5,273 nt of DNA from Desulfatirhabdium sp040755275. GTDB lineage: Bacteria > Desulfobacterota > Desulfobacteria > Desulfobacterales > Desulfatirhabdiaceae. How positions within the stretch are numbered: the first letter of the stretch is position 1; each line of letters starts with the position of its first letter. A program made the translations under genes and the position numbers. Below are positions 5,118 through 5,273 of the stretch, in pieces. The notes beneath the pieces were generated by a model, which did no database searches, had not been told where the DNA came from, and worked only from the letters and a program-made list of their open reading frames with translations. The DNA is taken from the NCBI GenBank assembly GCA_040755275.1, contig JBFMBE010000210.1, positions 1 to 5,273 on the forward strand, written 5' to 3'.

Positions 5118-5223
5118 TCGTAGGATCGGACGGATGGCCAGACAACAAACAGAGGCTGGTTGATTTGCAACAGCTTGCTTTTCAATGCAAATTTCGATCG
5201 AGCGCGTCCGTCCGATCCAACGA
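5118..5223. repeat. Long inverted repeat overlapping the right-hand 110-bp repeat
   Basis: TCGTAGGATCGGACGGA (5118-5134) pairs with TCCGTCCGATCCAACGA (5207-5223): 17-bp arms with a single mismatch and a 72-nt interior. The interior contains a second inverted repeat, ATTTGCA (5163-5169) with TGCAAAT (5186-5192). The right arm is the most conserved block of the dispersed repeat, suggesting the conserved part is half of a folding structure. The corresponding left arm of the copy at 1-111 would lie before the window start. Confidence 0.6.
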
Positions 5224-5262
5224 TCTCCGGCTGCTTCAAACAGTTTCCGCTGCTTCGCAAAA
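5153..5262 (+). repeat. Right copy of the ~110-bp dispersed repeat
   Basis: Direct-orientation partner of 1-111, sharing AGGCTGGT at its left edge (5153-5160), GCTTGCTTTTCAATG (5173-5187), a 23-base identical block (5202-5224) and GCTTCAAACA (5232-5241). Similarity may extend beyond both visible limits. The copies differ by many substitutions and small indels, so they are old or exchanged rarely. Confidence 0.75.
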
Positions 5263-5273
5263 CACCACCCGCC

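Larger units (their letters stand above)
4998..5273. other. Gene-free, repeat-rich region upstream of the thioesterase operon
   Basis: No credible gene is present. A minus-strand frame (4994-5260) is open but consists almost wholly of repeat sequence and overlaps the thioesterase start. The region holds, in order: the 20-bp repeat at 5026-5045, a small hairpin at 5061-5078, an 8-bp direct repeat CTCAGCAG at 5087-5094 and 5103-5110, the long inverted repeat at 5118-5223, and the right copy of the 110-bp repeat. If the thioesterase operon has its own promoter it must lie in or overlap these repeats; I cannot point to convincing -35/-10 boxes. Confidence 0.6.

Noticed and set aside
4994..5260. 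88-residue minus-strand frame upstream of the thioesterase
   Set aside because: Nearly all of it is repeat sequence, and the corresponding frame in the left repeat copy is interrupted by a stop. It is probably non-coding.
1..5273. CRISPR array
   Set aside because: Repeats are few, widely spaced and imperfect, with no regular repeat-spacer pattern and no cas gene.

Overview
The window carries two compact gene clusters, both on the minus strand, set between repeat-rich, gene-poor ends. The gene content suggests an anaerobic bacterium with a reductive acetyl-CoA (Wood-Ljungdahl) type methyl branch. A sulfate-reducing Desulfobacterota (Desulfobacterales-like) is my best guess, because MetV-type MTHFR subunits next to MvhD/FlpD-type electron carriers and a degraded RAYT transposase with dispersed palindromes are familiar there. 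That assignment is inference; no rRNA or tRNA is present to settle it.

Right to left, in the direction of transcription: positions 4998-5273 are non-coding and full of repeats. Genes then follow at 4997-4554 (PaaI-like hotdog thioesterase), 4557-3631 (PflX-like radical SAM protein) and 3637-2915 (EcfT/CbiQ-like ECF transporter membrane protein). These three overlap by 4 and 7 bases and look like one translationally coupled operon. An intergenic stretch (2914-2608) contains a perfect 13-bp inverted repeat whose arms are themselves near-palindromic, a candidate operator or 5'-leader hairpin.

The second cluster is mvhD/flpD-like (2607-2170), metV (2136-1465) and metF (1468-524), with good Shine-Dalgarno sequences and a 4-base metV/metF overlap. 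Together they would form a methylene-tetrahydrofolate reductase: MetF is the flavin subunit, MetV the iron-sulfur/zinc partner, and the MvhD-like protein a [2Fe-2S] electron carrier. The usual electron-bifurcating partner HdrA is not in the window. The enzyme could serve methyl-group synthesis for methionine, or the methyl branch of acetyl-CoA synthesis or oxidation.

Positions 1-523 hold no intact gene. They contain a remnant of a REP-associated tyrosine (Y1, HUH) transposase, a palindromic REP-like sequence inserted in frame in it, and a nested inverted-repeat element directly after the metF stop. A ~110-bp imperfect repeat occurs in direct orientation at both window ends (1-111 and 5153-5262), so the two gene clusters sit between two copies of a dispersed repeat. 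I see no CRISPR, RNA gene or convincing rho-independent terminator.
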